Shown: piece after piece, positions 32,559 to 40,903 of the stretch | Numbering within the stretch: position 1 is the stretch's first letter | Layout: each line of letters starts with the position of its first letter | Assembly: GCF_000716535.1 (NCBI RefSeq) | Contig: NZ_JNWV01000001.1 | Coordinates: 1 to 64,000, forward strand | Source of the DNA: Streptomyces flaveolus | Lineage (GTDB): Bacteria; Actinomycetota; Actinomycetes; Streptomycetales; Streptomycetaceae | Reading direction: 5' to 3' | Length of the DNA stretch: 64,000 bases | The notes under the pieces: generated by a model | What the model saw: the letters and a program-made list of their open reading frames with translations, nothing else | Database searches by the model: none | Told to the model about the DNA's origin: nothing | Translations under genes and position numbers: made by a program

Positions 32559-33251
32559 GTGGACATCCCCGAACCTCATCGCCGGCTCCTCGCGGACGTC
32601 GTCGCGGCGGGCGGCCCGTACGGTCTGGTCCTGGCCGGCGGCTACGCCCTCCAGGCGCACGGACTGCTCCGCCGCCCGCACGCCAACCTGGACTTCGCCA
32701 CCGAGAGCGCCGAGTCCATGGAGCACATCGCCGGTGCCGTCGGCGCGGCCCTGGAGGCGCGGGGGCGGCGGGTGCGGGCCGGAGCGGTCACCGCCCGCAC
32801 CGCACAGCTGACGGTCACGGACCCGCCGACCGGCGAGCCGTGCGCGCTCGCGCTGCACAAGGAGGCGTTCTGGCAGTCGCCGGAACTGACCGCGTACGGC
32901 CCGGCGCTCTCCCTGGCGGACGCCGTCGGCACGAAGATCCGCGCCCTGTACGACCGGGGCGCCGCCGTCGACCTCATCGACGCGCAGGCCTCGGCGGCCC
33001 GGTTCTCCCTTCCGGACCTGGAGGAACTCGGCCGCCGGCACGCCCACGACCCGTTCGACCTGCCGACCCTCCAGTCCCGGCTGACGGGCACGGACTTCTA
33101 CTCCGACGGGGACTTCCTCCGCCACGGCCTGGACGCGCCCGGGGTCGTCGCCCTGCGCGCCTGGGCCCAGCACTGGTCCGACGACATCGCCGAGCGGCTG
33201 CTGGAGGAGGGCGCGTCCCCGGACACCGAGCCGGACGAGCAGGGCGAGTGA
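32559..33251 (+). CDS. AbiEii/AbiGii-like nucleotidyltransferase
   Basis: 230 residues from GTG 32559 (GGAAAG eight bases upstream; GTG 32532 is an alternative). N-terminal nucleotidyltransferase hallmark LAGGYALQAHG (about residue 28), then RRPHANLDFATES in the place of the DLDF metal motif. The later part, KIRALYDRGAAVDLIDA, resembles the DxxD region of AbiEii toxins. AbiEii is normally paired with an AbiEi antitoxin that is a winged-HTH protein; no typical AbiEi is adjacent. In Streptomyces many such proteins are solitary, so a role as toxin is uncertain. Confidence 0.72.
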   Translation: MDIPEPHRRLLADVVAAGGPYGLVLAGGYALQAHGLLRRPHANLDFATESAESMEHIAGAVGAALEARGRRVRAGAVTARTAQLTVTDPPTGEPCALALHKEAFWQSPELTAYGPALSLADAVGTKIRALYDRGAAVDLIDAQASAARFSLPDLEELGRRHAHDPFDLPTLQSRLTGTDFYSDGDFLRHGLDAPGVVALRAWAQHWSDDIAERLLEEGASPDTEPDEQGE

Positions 33252-33362
33252 GCCGGGAGAGGGACGCAACCTGTCACCGGACCCGGAGACGGCTGTGCGC
33301 GCCGATCGTCCAGAGCGGGTCAGGACGGATCGGCGCGCACGGCCGGGCGCTCGCCCGGTTGC

Positions 33363-35126
33363 CTACTTGGGCTGCGGCTTCCGGACGGTCAGGTGCAGCT
33401 CGCGCAGGCGGGACTCGTCCAGCTCGGTCGGGGCGCCCATCATCAGGTCCTGGGCGTTGCCGTTGAGCGGGAAGGCGATCGTCTCGCGGATGTTGGGCTC
33501 GTCCGCGAGGAGCATGACGATCCGGTCCACGCCGGGGGCGATCCCACCGTGCGGCGGGGCGCCGAAGCGGAACGCGCGCAGCATGCCCGCGAACTTCTCC
33601 TCGACGGTCTCCCGGTCGTAGCCGGCGATCTCGAACGCCTTGAGCATGATCTCCGGCTCGTGGTTCCGGATCGCGCCGGAGGACAGCTCGACGCCGTTGC
33701 AGACGATGTCGTACTGCCAGCCCAGGATGTCCAGCGGGTCCTGGGTCTGCAGGGCCTCCAGGCCGCCCTGCGGCATCGAGAAGGGGTTGTGCGAGAAGTC
33801 GATCCCGCCGGTCTCCTCGTCCTTCTCGTACATCGGGAAGTCGACGATCCAGCAGAAGCGGAACACGCCCTCCTCGAAGTGGCCCGCCCGCTTGGCCGCC
33901 TCCACGCGGACCGCGCCCATGATCTTCGAGACCTCGTCGTACTCGCCCGCGCCGAAGAAGACGGCGTGGCCGGGGGCGAGGGAGAGGCGCTTGGTCAGCT
34001 CGGCGACGTTCGCCTCGGTGAGGAACTTCGCGATCGGGCCGGACAGTGAGCCGTCCTCGGCCACGCGCACCCAGGCCAGACCCTTGGCGCCCTGCTCGAC
34101 GGCGTACTCACCGAGCTGGTCGAAGAACTTGCGGGGCTGCGCGGAGACGTCCGGCACCGGCAGCGCGCGCACGTGCTTGCCCGCGAAGGCCTTGAACTCC
34201 GAGCCCTCGAAGACGTCCGTGATGTCGACCAGTTCCAGCTTGGCGCGCAGGTCCGGCTTGTCCGAGCCGTACTTCAGCATCGCCTCGCGGAACGGGATGC
34301 GCGGGAAGGGGGAGGTGACGTGACGGCCGCCGCCGAACTCCTCGAACAGCTCCGTCATGAGCTTCTCGATCGGCTGGAAGACGTCCTCCTGCTCGACGAA
34401 GCTCATCTCCACGTCGAGCTGGTAGAACTCGCCGGGCGAGCGGTCGGCGCGGGCGTCCTCGTCGCGGAAGCAGGGCGCGATCTGGAAGTAGCGGTCGAAG
34501 CCGGAGATCATCAGCAGCTGCTTGAACTGCTGCGGGGCCTGCGGCAGCGCGTAGAACTTGCCCGGGTGCACCCGGGAGGGGACCACGTAGTCGCGGGCGC
34601 CCTCGGGGGAGGTGGCGGACAGGATCGGCGTCGCCATCTCGTTGAAGCCCATCGCCGCCATCTTCTGGCGGATCGCGGAGATCACGGCCGTACGCAGCAT
34701 GATGTTGCGGTGCATGCGCTCGCGGCGCAGGTCCAGGAAGCGGTACTCCAGGCGCCGCTCCTCGTTGACCCCGTCCTCGGTGTTGATGGTGAAGGGCAGG
34801 GGCTGTGCCGCGCCGAGCAGCTCGACCTCGGCGACCTCGACCTCGATCTCGCCGGTGGGCAGGTCGGGGTTCACGTTCTCGGTTCCACGTGAAACAACGC
34901 GGCCGTCGACGCGGACCGTGGACTCCTTGGAGATCTTGTCCAGGGCCTCGTACGCCGGGGTGCCCGGGCGCGCGACGAGCTGCGTGATGCCGTAGTGGTC
35001 ACGGAGATCGATGAAGAGGATGCCGCCCAGGTCGCGCCGATTGTGCAGCCAGCCACTCAGCCGGACGTCGGTGCCGACGTCAGAGGCGCGGAGCTGGCCG
35101 CAGGTGTGGGACCTGTACCGATGCAT
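33363..35126 (-). CDS. aspS: Aspartyl-tRNA synthetase
   Basis: Class IIb synthetase, 587 residues, bacterial type. OB-fold anticodon domain first (about residues 1-105: [23 protein letters not shown]). The catalytic core follows with motif 2 ([25 protein letters not shown]) and motif 3 ([15 protein letters not shown]), and the bacterial GAD insertion lies between them (about residues 290-410). ATG 35126 starts [12 protein letters not shown], the usual N-terminus. Essential housekeeping gene. The divergent neighbour is a sensor phosphatase. Confidence 0.97.
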   Translation of the reverse strand: MHRYRSHTCGQLRASDVGTDVRLSGWLHNRRDLGGILFIDLRDHYGITQLVARPGTPAYEALDKISKESTVRVDGRVVSRGTENVNPDLPTGEIEVEVAEVELLGAAQPLPFTINTEDGVNEERRLEYRFLDLRRERMHRNIMLRTAVISAIRQKMAAMGFNEMATPILSATSPEGARDYVVPSRVHPGKFYALPQAPQQFKQLLMISGFDRYFQIAPCFRDEDARADRSPGEFYQLDVEMSFVEQEDVFQPIEKLMTELFEEFGGGRHVTSPFPRIPFREAMLKYGSDKPDLRAKLELVDITDVFEGSEFKAFAGKHVRALPVPDVSAQPRKFFDQLGEYAVEQGAKGLAWVRVAEDGSLSGPIAKFLTEANVAELTKRLSLAPGHAVFFGAGEYDEVSKIMGAVRVEAAKRAGHFEEGVFRFCWIVDFPMYEKDEETGGIDFSHNPFSMPQGGLEALQTQDPLDILGWQYDIVCNGVELSSGAIRNHEPEIMLKAFEIAGYDRETVEEKFAGMLRAFRFGAPPHGGIAPGVDRIVMLLADEPNIRETIAFPLNGNAQDLMMGAPTELDESRLRELHLTVRKPQPK

Positions 35127-35288
35127 CGTCGTTCATCCAGTCTTTGCGGATCGGGTGTCGCCAGGCGGGTACGGCCTAGGCCATCCCAAGGGTACCGGGC
35201 ACCCCAAGATCGGCTCCCACCATTACCTCTCTCAGCCCTCGCCCGCCTACGGTGGCAGGCTTCACTCACCTCTCCATAAAGTGGGGCA

Positions 35289-37439
35289 ATGCGCACAGGC
35301 GAGCCTCTGCCGTCCATGGGGGACGTCCTCGCCGCCCTCGCGACCGGGCTCTGGCACTGGGACACCGACACCGGGCTGGTCACCGTGGACGCGGAGGCGG
35401 CGCGGCTGCTCGGCCTGCCCGCGGCTCCCACCACCCTCACGGAGGCCCAGACCCGGGCCCGCTTCCATCCGGTCGACTGGAACGAGATCACCGGGGTGGT
35501 GCGGCTGGCGGTCGCCGAGGGCACCCTCGCCGAGGTGCGCATCCGGATCATGGACGGGGACGGCAACATCCTGCGGGTCGTCCGCAGCCGGTCGAAGCCG
35601 TCCTTCGACCCCGAGCGCCACACGTACGAGCTGATCGGCACCCTCCAGGAGGTGACCGAGCCGACCCCGGGCACGGCGGCCGGCCGCAGCGCGGTCACCG
35701 GGGACTGGCGGCGCTCCCGCGAGGCGTTCCTGCTGGACGCGGGCCGGGCGCTGGCGGAGGCCCGGTCCACGGCGGAGGTGCTGCGGGTCGCGGGCGGCCT
35801 GTCGATGCCGGGGTTCTCACCGGACGGGCTCGTGGTGTTCGGCGTCGAGGGCGACCGGCTGACGATCATCGGGCAGCACGGGCACACCCCGGCCGCCATG
35901 GGCCCCTTCTCGAACATGCCCATGGACACCGACTATCCGGCGGCCGAGGTCGTCCGCACGGGCCGTGCCGTGTACCTGTCGTCGCCCGAGGACTACCGGG
36001 ACCGCTACCCGGCGACCTGGCCGCTCGCCCGGCACTTCGGACGCCGCTCCTGGGCGTTCCTGCCGCTGACGGCCGGCGGACGCACGATGGGCGCCTGGAT
36101 GGCCGCCTTCACCTACCCGGTCGCGTTCACCCCGGACGAGCGCGCGGTCCTGACGACGGTCGCCCGGATGCTCGCCCAGGCACTGTCCCGGGCCGGCGCC
36201 GCCGAGTCCGCGCGGGAGCTGACGGAGGGCCTCCAGCGCTCCATGCTGCCGTCGCTCGGCCCCGAGATCCCCGGGATGCGGGTGGCCGCCCGGTACATCC
36301 CGACCGGTGGCGGACTCCAGGTCGGCGGCGACTGGTACGACATGATCCCGCTGCCCTCCGGCCGCTTCGCCCTGGTCATCGGGGACGTCCAGGGCCATGA
36401 CGTGCGCGCGGCCGGCCTCATGGGCCAGTTGCGGATCGCGCTGCGCGCCTACGCCTCCGAGGGGCACCGCCCGGACGCGGTCCTCTCCCGCGCCTCCCGC
36501 TTCCTGCACGGCCTCACCCATGCCGCCGGGGAGGAGGCGCTGGCCGACCTCCGCTTCGCGACCTGCCTGTACGTGGAGGCCGACCCGCCGACCGGCCGGC
36601 TGGAGATCGCCCGCGCCGGGCACCCGGACCCGCTGATCCGGATGGCGGACGGCACGGTGATGGCACGGCCGACGGCGGGCGGGCTGCCGCTGGGCCTGGA
36701 CCCGGACGCCGACTACCCGACGACCCGGTTCACGCTCGAACCCGGCGAGACGCTGATGCTGTGCACCGACGGCCTGATCGAGACCGGCGGGCACGACATG
36801 GACAGCGGCTGGCGCCGGCTGCGGGCGATCCTGGAGGACCACACGGGCGACCTGGAGTCGCTGGCCGACTCGCTGGTGCAGGGCGTGCACGGGCCGTCCT
36901 CGCACCACACCACCGGCCCGCTGGCCGACCGCCGCGAGGACGACATCGCGCTGCTGTTGCTGTGCCGGCCGGGGGAGGGCCGCGGGCGCGGCGACACCGT
37001 CGCGGTACGGCCGGCGGTGCGGCGCACGCTGCTGTCGGTGGCGCAGGACGAGCCGGAGCGGATCGCCGAGGCCCGCCAGCACCTGCGCGGGCTGCTGCAC
37101 GACTGGGCGTCGGCCGAGCAGGTGGACTCGGCGGTGCTGCTGGTCTCGGAGATGGTCACCAACGTGCTGGTGCACACGGACGCCGACGCGCTGCTGCTCG
37201 CGGAGGTCATGGGCGAGGGTCCCGGGCGGCGGCTGCGGGTGGAGGTCTTCGACACCGGCGACGACCTCCCGCACAAGCGCCGCCCCGGTGAACTGGCCTC
37301 CTCCGGGCGTGGCCTGATGCTGATCGGACTCCTCGCGGACGGGTGGGGGGTGGACCCGCGGGGCGAGGGCAAGAGCATCTGGTTCGAGCTCTACGAGCCG
37401 GGCGGCTCCGGGGCCGACGCGTCGGAGGAGGTGGCCTGA
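35289..37439 (+). CDS. PAS-GAF-PP2C-HATPase multidomain regulator
   Basis: 716 residues, cytosolic. PAS domain (about 15-115), GAF domain (about 145-310), PP2C/SpoIIE phosphatase domain (about 325-560; GGDWYDM, GDVQGHD, TDGLIE, DDIALLLL) and a C-terminal anti-sigma-type HATPase_c (about 590-705; N-box SEMVTNVLVHT, G-box GRGLMLIGLLADGWG). Carrying both a serine phosphatase and an RsbW-like kinase domain, it resembles OsaC-type regulators that control SigB-like sigma factors through anti-anti-sigma proteins. The signal is probably sensed by PAS/GAF. Its end overlaps 49 bases of the convergent AI-2E gene. Confidence 0.9.
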   Translation: MRTGEPLPSMGDVLAALATGLWHWDTDTGLVTVDAEAARLLGLPAAPTTLTEAQTRARFHPVDWNEITGVVRLAVAEGTLAEVRIRIMDGDGNILRVVRSRSKPSFDPERHTYELIGTLQEVTEPTPGTAAGRSAVTGDWRRSREAFLLDAGRALAEARSTAEVLRVAGGLSMPGFSPDGLVVFGVEGDRLTIIGQHGHTPAAMGPFSNMPMDTDYPAAEVVRTGRAVYLSSPEDYRDRYPATWPLARHFGRRSWAFLPLTAGGRTMGAWMAAFTYPVAFTPDERAVLTTVARMLAQALSRAGAAESARELTEGLQRSMLPSLGPEIPGMRVAARYIPTGGGLQVGGDWYDMIPLPSGRFALVIGDVQGHDVRAAGLMGQLRIALRAYASEGHRPDAVLSRASRFLHGLTHAAGEEALADLRFATCLYVEADPPTGRLEIARAGHPDPLIRMADGTVMARPTAGGLPLGLDPDADYPTTRFTLEPGETLMLCTDGLIETGGHDMDSGWRRLRAILEDHTGDLESLADSLVQGVHGPSSHHTTGPLADRREDDIALLLLCRPGEGRGRGDTVAVRPAVRRTLLSVAQDEPERIAEARQHLRGLLHDWASAEQVDSAVLLVSEMVTNVLVHTDADALLLAEVMGEGPGRRLRVEVFDTGDDLPHKRRPGELASSGRGLMLIGLLADGWGVDPRGEGKSIWFELYEPGGSGADASEEVA

Positions 37440-38455
37440 CGTCCCCGCATCTCCTGGACGGCCCCGAAGGCCGCCGCGGTCATCGGGACCGCGAGGAGCA
37501 TGCCGAGGATGCCCGCGACGGAGGCACCCGCGGTGATCGTCACCATCACCAGGGCCGGGTGCATCTGCACGGTCCGGCTCTGGATCACCGGCTGGAGCAC
37601 GTGCCCCTCCAGCACCTGCACCGCCAGCACCACGCCGAGTGCCCACAGCGCGATGACGAAGCCCCGGTCGGCGAGGGCGACCAGCACGGCCACCGCGCCG
37701 GAGAGGAAGGCGCCGAGGTAGGGGATGTAGGCGCCGACGAAGACGAGCGCGCCGAGACCGATCGCGCCGGGCACCCGGAGGATCAGCAGGCCGACGGTGA
37801 TGCACAGGGCGTCGATGAGCGCGATGAAGGTCGTGCCCCGCATGAACCCCTCCACCGCGGCGAAGGACCGCTGGGCGATGGCCTCCAGGAGCTCGGCGCT
37901 GTCGCCGGGCGCGACCGCTCGCAGGGTGGCCACGGCACGGTCGGAGTCGCGCAGGAAGAAGAAGACGAGGAGCAGGGCGAGCACGGCGATGGCGATGGAC
38001 TCGCCGACGACGCTGACGCCGCTGATGACGTTGGACGCGGCGGTGCTGCCGAACTTGCCCAGCAGCTGACGGGCGTTGGCGGCGAGGTCGTCCAGGCTCG
38101 TTCCGGCGGCCCCGAAGTGCCGCGCGACCCCCTTCGCCGCCTCCCGCAGCGAGGCGAGGATCTCCGCGCCGGTGTCCACGAGCGCGGCGACGACGATGTA
38201 CACGGCACCGCCGACGACGGCCACGACGGCGACGCAGGTGAGCCCGGCCGCCACCGACGCCTGCACCCCCGCCCGCACCAGTTGCCGGTACAACGGTCCG
38301 AGCAGCGCGGTCCCGAGCAGGGCGAGCAGCACCGGCGTGACGGCCGTACGGAACTCCGCGCACAGCTGCACCACGACCCACCCCACCCCGGCGGCGAGCA
38401 GCAGCACGACGCACCAGGCGGCGAACCGGCGGACGGCGACGGGTAGGAACTGCAC
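37391..38455 (-). CDS. AI-2E family transporter (PerM-like permease)
   Basis: 354 residues from GTG 38455. Seven to eight membrane helices with the family's layout: two N-terminal hairpins, a soluble segment (about residues 85-130), then a long run of helices including IGLGALVFVGAYIPYLGAFLSGAVAVLVAL. A conserved VLEGHVLQPVIQSRTVQMHP motif precedes the last helix. Despite the name, most members are not autoinducer-2 exporters; solute or ion export is more likely. Confidence 0.88.
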   Translation of the reverse strand: MQFLPVAVRRFAAWCVVLLLAAGVGWVVVQLCAEFRTAVTPVLLALLGTALLGPLYRQLVRAGVQASVAAGLTCVAVVAVVGGAVYIVVAALVDTGAEILASLREAAKGVARHFGAAGTSLDDLAANARQLLGKFGSTAASNVISGVSVVGESIAIAVLALLLVFFFLRDSDRAVATLRAVAPGDSAELLEAIAQRSFAAVEGFMRGTTFIALIDALCITVGLLILRVPGAIGLGALVFVGAYIPYLGAFLSGAVAVLVALADRGFVIALWALGVVLAVQVLEGHVLQPVIQSRTVQMHPALVMVTITAGASVAGILGMLLAVPMTAAAFGAVQEMRGRQATSSDASAPEPPGS

Positions 38456-38521
38456 GCGTCCAGCGGATCACGCGGCGCCGGAACTGTCCTGCGACGCGGG
38501 TCCGGGCGGGTGAGGAAACGC

Positions 38522-38550
38522 CGACCCCGGCCGCGGTGCGGCCGGGGTCG
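38522..38550 (-). terminator. Stem-loop terminator after pirin gene
   Basis: A 13-bp perfect stem (CGACCCCGGCCGC at 38522-38534, complement at 38538-38550) with a GGT loop, 60 nt past the pirin stop on the minus strand. Confidence 0.7.
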
Positions 38551-38610
38551 TGAAGGGGAACCGGCGGCGACCGGCGGGGCGTTCACGGCCGCCGCGTCGC
38601 CGAGGAGCGG

Positions 38611-39582
38611 TCAGATGCCGCCCTCGGACATCCCGTGGACCGCCGGGATGCTGCCGAGACGGCCTTTCTGGAAGTCCTCGAAGGCCTGCATCAGTTCTTC
38701 CTTGGTGTTCATGACGAACGGGCCGTAGTGGGCCATCGGCTCCCGGATGGGCTGTCCGCCGAGGAGCACGACCTCCAGGTCCGGGGTGTGCGAGTCCTGC
38801 TTCTCGTCCGCGCGGACGGTCAGCGAGGAGCCGGCGCCGAAGACGGCCGTCTGGCCCAGGTGGATCGGGCGGCGCTCGGCGCCGACGCTGCCGCGGCCCG
38901 CGAGGACGTACGCCAGACCGTTGAAGTCCTCACGCCACGGCAGGGTGATCTCCGCGCCCGGGGCGAGGGTCGCGTGGATCATCGTGATCGGGGTGTGGGT
39001 GATGCCGGGGCCCTGGTGGCCGTCCAGCTCGCCGGCGATGACACGCAGCAGCGCGCCGCCGTCGGGGGTGGTGAGGAGCTGGACGTTGCCGCCGCGGATG
39101 TCCTGGTAGCGCGGGGCCATCATCTTGTCCTTGGCGGGGAGGTTCACCCACAGCTGCAGGCCGTGGAAGAGACCGCCGGACACGACGAGGGACTCCGGCG
39201 GGGCCTCGATGTGCAGCAGGCCCGAGCCGGCGGTCATCCACTGGGTGTCGCCGTTGGTGATGGTGCCGCCGCCGCCGTTGCTGTCCTGGTGGTCGAAGAC
39301 GCCGTCGATGATGTAGGTGACGGTCTCGAAGCCGCGGTGCGGGTGCCAGGGCGTGCCCTTGGGCTCGCCCGGCGCGTACTCCACCTCGCCCATCTGGTCC
39401 ATCATGATGAACGGGTCGAGGTGGCGGTAGTTGATGCCCGCGAACGCCCGGCGCACCGGGAAGCCCTCGCCCTCGAAACCGCTCGGGGCGGTCGTGACGG
39501 TGAGCACGCGGCGTGCCACGGCGTCGGCGGGAGCGGTCACACGGGGCAGCGTCAACGGGTTCTCGACGGTCACTGCAGGCAT
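38611..39582 (-). CDS. Pirin family protein
   Basis: 323 residues; ATG 39582 follows a strong AAGGAGG. Two cupin barrels. The N-terminal one has the metal-binding pirin motif (WHPHRGFETVTYIIDG, about residue 80, and the Glu in HIEAPPE, about residue 125). The C-terminal half ends PFVMNTKEELMQAFEDFQKG, a highly conserved pirin signature. Bacterial pirins have been described as quercetinase-like enzymes or as modulators of acyl-CoA/pyruvate metabolism. The acyl-CoA dehydrogenase gene lies nearby but not in the same operon. Confidence 0.93.
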   Translation of the reverse strand: MPAVTVENPLTLPRVTAPADAVARRVLTVTTAPSGFEGEGFPVRRAFAGINYRHLDPFIMMDQMGEVEYAPGEPKGTPWHPHRGFETVTYIIDGVFDHQDSNGGGGTITNGDTQWMTAGSGLLHIEAPPESLVVSGGLFHGLQLWVNLPAKDKMMAPRYQDIRGGNVQLLTTPDGGALLRVIAGELDGHQGPGITHTPITMIHATLAPGAEITLPWREDFNGLAYVLAGRGSVGAERRPIHLGQTAVFGAGSSLTVRADEKQDSHTPDLEVVLLGGQPIREPMAHYGPFVMNTKEELMQAFEDFQKGRLGSIPAVHGMSEGGI

Positions 39583-39611
39583 GGTGGGTACCTCCTTGGT
39601 ACGCCCACTTT

Positions 39612-39627
39612 AGTTGAGCGTTGAACT
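39612..39627. promoter_or_regulatory. Imperfect dyad upstream of pirin gene
   Basis: AGTTGAGCGTTGAACT, 30 nt before the pirin ATG, has matching ends (AGTT/AACT) and a GTTGA direct repeat. A MarR/PadR-like operator is possible, but the regulator is not in the window. Confidence 0.35.
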
Positions 39628-39649
39628 TCTTGCTACCCAGAACAGAGAA

Positions 39650-39675
39650 AGCCCGGAGGGCATTCCCTCCGGGCT
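39650..39675 (-). terminator. Stem-loop just downstream of SseB gene
   Basis: An 11-bp perfect stem (AGCCCGGAGGG / CCCTCCGGGCT) with loop CATT, 20 nt past the SseB stop on the minus strand and immediately upstream of the pirin promoter region. Confidence 0.7.
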
Positions 39676-39695
39676 CGCCTGCGCGCGGGTGCGGA

Positions 39696-40172
39696 TCAAC
39701 CGCCGTACATGCGGCGCATCGCGAAGTCGACCATCTGCTCGACCGCCTTCGCGTCGAAGACCATCCGGTGCTCGCCCTCCATGTCCAGGACGAAGCCGTA
39801 GCCGGTCGGCAGCAGGTCGATCACCTCGGCGCCGGTGATGACGAAGTACTTGGACTCCTTGCCCGCGTACCTGCGCAGCTCCTTCAGCGAGGTGAACATC
39901 GGGATCACCGGCTGCTGGGTGTTGTGCAGCGCCAGGAAGCCCGGGGTGTCGCCGCGCGGGCAGTACACCTTCGACGTGGCGAAGATCTGCTGGAAGTCCT
40001 CGGCGGACATCTGCCCGGTGGTGAAAGCACGCACCGCGTCCGCGAGCGAGGGCGGGGACGGCTCGGGGTACAGCGGCGGCTGCTGCCCGTATCCGCCGGC
40101 CATCGGCTGCTGCGGCGGGGCGTACTGCTGCTGGGCACCGCCCCCGTCCATGGGCTGGCCGTATCCGTACAT
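39696..40172 (-). CDS. SseB-family protein
   Basis: 158 residues. The N-terminal 40 residues are a Gly/Gln/Pro/Tyr-rich low-complexity tail (MYGYGQPMDGGGAQQQYAPP). An SseB N-terminal domain follows (about residues 45-150), with VYCPRGDTPGFLALHNTQQPVIPMFTSLKELRRY and GYGFVLDMEGEHRMVFDAKAV. The role in actinobacteria is unknown. Cytosolic, single gene with its own terminator. Confidence 0.8.
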   Translation of the reverse strand: MYGYGQPMDGGGAQQQYAPPQQPMAGGYGQQPPLYPEPSPPSLADAVRAFTTGQMSAEDFQQIFATSKVYCPRGDTPGFLALHNTQQPVIPMFTSLKELRRYAGKESKYFVITGAEVIDLLPTGYGFVLDMEGEHRMVFDAKAVEQMVDFAMRRMYGG

Positions 40173-40211
40173 GGGGAGAAGCGTACCGAGCCGCCCCGCC
40201 GCCCGAACGGC

Positions 40212-40640
40212 CTACGGGGCCAAAACCTCACGGGTCAGCCGGGAGGTCCAGGGACACCAGTGGAGCCCGGGCAGGAAGGCGCCGCCCGCCTCGTCCAGAT
40301 GGTCCTCGACATAGGGGAGGGTGGCGTCGCAGACCTCGATGGCGACGTCGAAGAAGTCGACGGTGTCCGGGTTGTAGTGGAAGGACCACCGCGGGTTGTA
40401 CGGCGCCTGGCGCTTGACGATCCGCCCGATGAGGTGGGGACGTTCGTCCGTCACGCCGCTGAGCAGGTCCCGGGCGTGCTGGATCTTGGCCGGGTCGTCG
40501 ATCCGGACGATCGCCCGCTCGTGGGTGATGTCGGTGAACTCGAAGTAGGCCGGGTCCGCCGCCTGGGAGGGGTGGGCGAGCCCGACGGTGAGCATCGTCG
40601 CCGCCGCCAGCCCGCCGAGCCTGGTCAGGAGTCGTCGCAT
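40212..40640 (-). CDS. Secreted BP74-N-domain protein
   Basis: 142 residues with a Sec signal peptide (RLGGLAAATMLTVGLAHPSQA, cleavage near residue 27). The mature part matches the BP74 N-terminal (calmodulin-binding protein-like) domain: AYFEFTDITHERAIVRIDDPAKIQHARDLLSG, IVKRQAPYNPRWSFHYNPDTVDFFDVAIEVCDA, YVEDHLDEAGGAFLPGLHWCPWTSRL. Two Cys probably form a disulfide. The domain was named in slime-mould proteins and is widespread in secreted Streptomyces proteins; its role is unknown. Confidence 0.8.
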   Translation of the reverse strand: MRRLLTRLGGLAAATMLTVGLAHPSQAADPAYFEFTDITHERAIVRIDDPAKIQHARDLLSGVTDERPHLIGRIVKRQAPYNPRWSFHYNPDTVDFFDVAIEVCDATLPYVEDHLDEAGGAFLPGLHWCPWTSRLTREVLAP

Positions 40641-40810
40641 GAGTGCCTCCGCGCACGAGAAGGGATCCGCCCGTCACTGAAAGTAGCAGCCTGGTTACGT
40701 GACGTGCCCTGAACGGAGGCATGGATTCACCCGGACGGCCGAGGCGCACCGGATCGCCCGACGCGCACTTGAGACGCGTCACAAATGACCGGTTCGGGGT
40801 TGCTTCTTAT

Positions 40811-40822
40811 TACCGGCGGGTA
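40811..40822. promoter_or_regulatory. TACC-N4-GGTA dyad upstream of acyl-CoA dehydrogenase
   Basis: TACCGGCGGGTA, immediately followed by a possible -10 (TAGCAT, 40821-40826), 82 nt before the acyl-CoA dehydrogenase ATG. It is a palindromic site of TetR-operator style overlapping a promoter element; fatty-acid responsive repression is an inference from the gene it precedes. Confidence 0.45.
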
Positions 40823-40903
40823 GCATCATCGGAGCTACTTGTTGGTACGTGAACTAGGTGCGAGGAGCAAGTGCCTCGCCGATCCCTCTACGGAGCCGTC
40901 GCC

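Noticed and set aside
37391..38455. Autoinducer-2 quorum-sensing exporter
   Set aside because: The family name is historical. No luxS or AI-2 processing genes are present, and most members transport other solutes.
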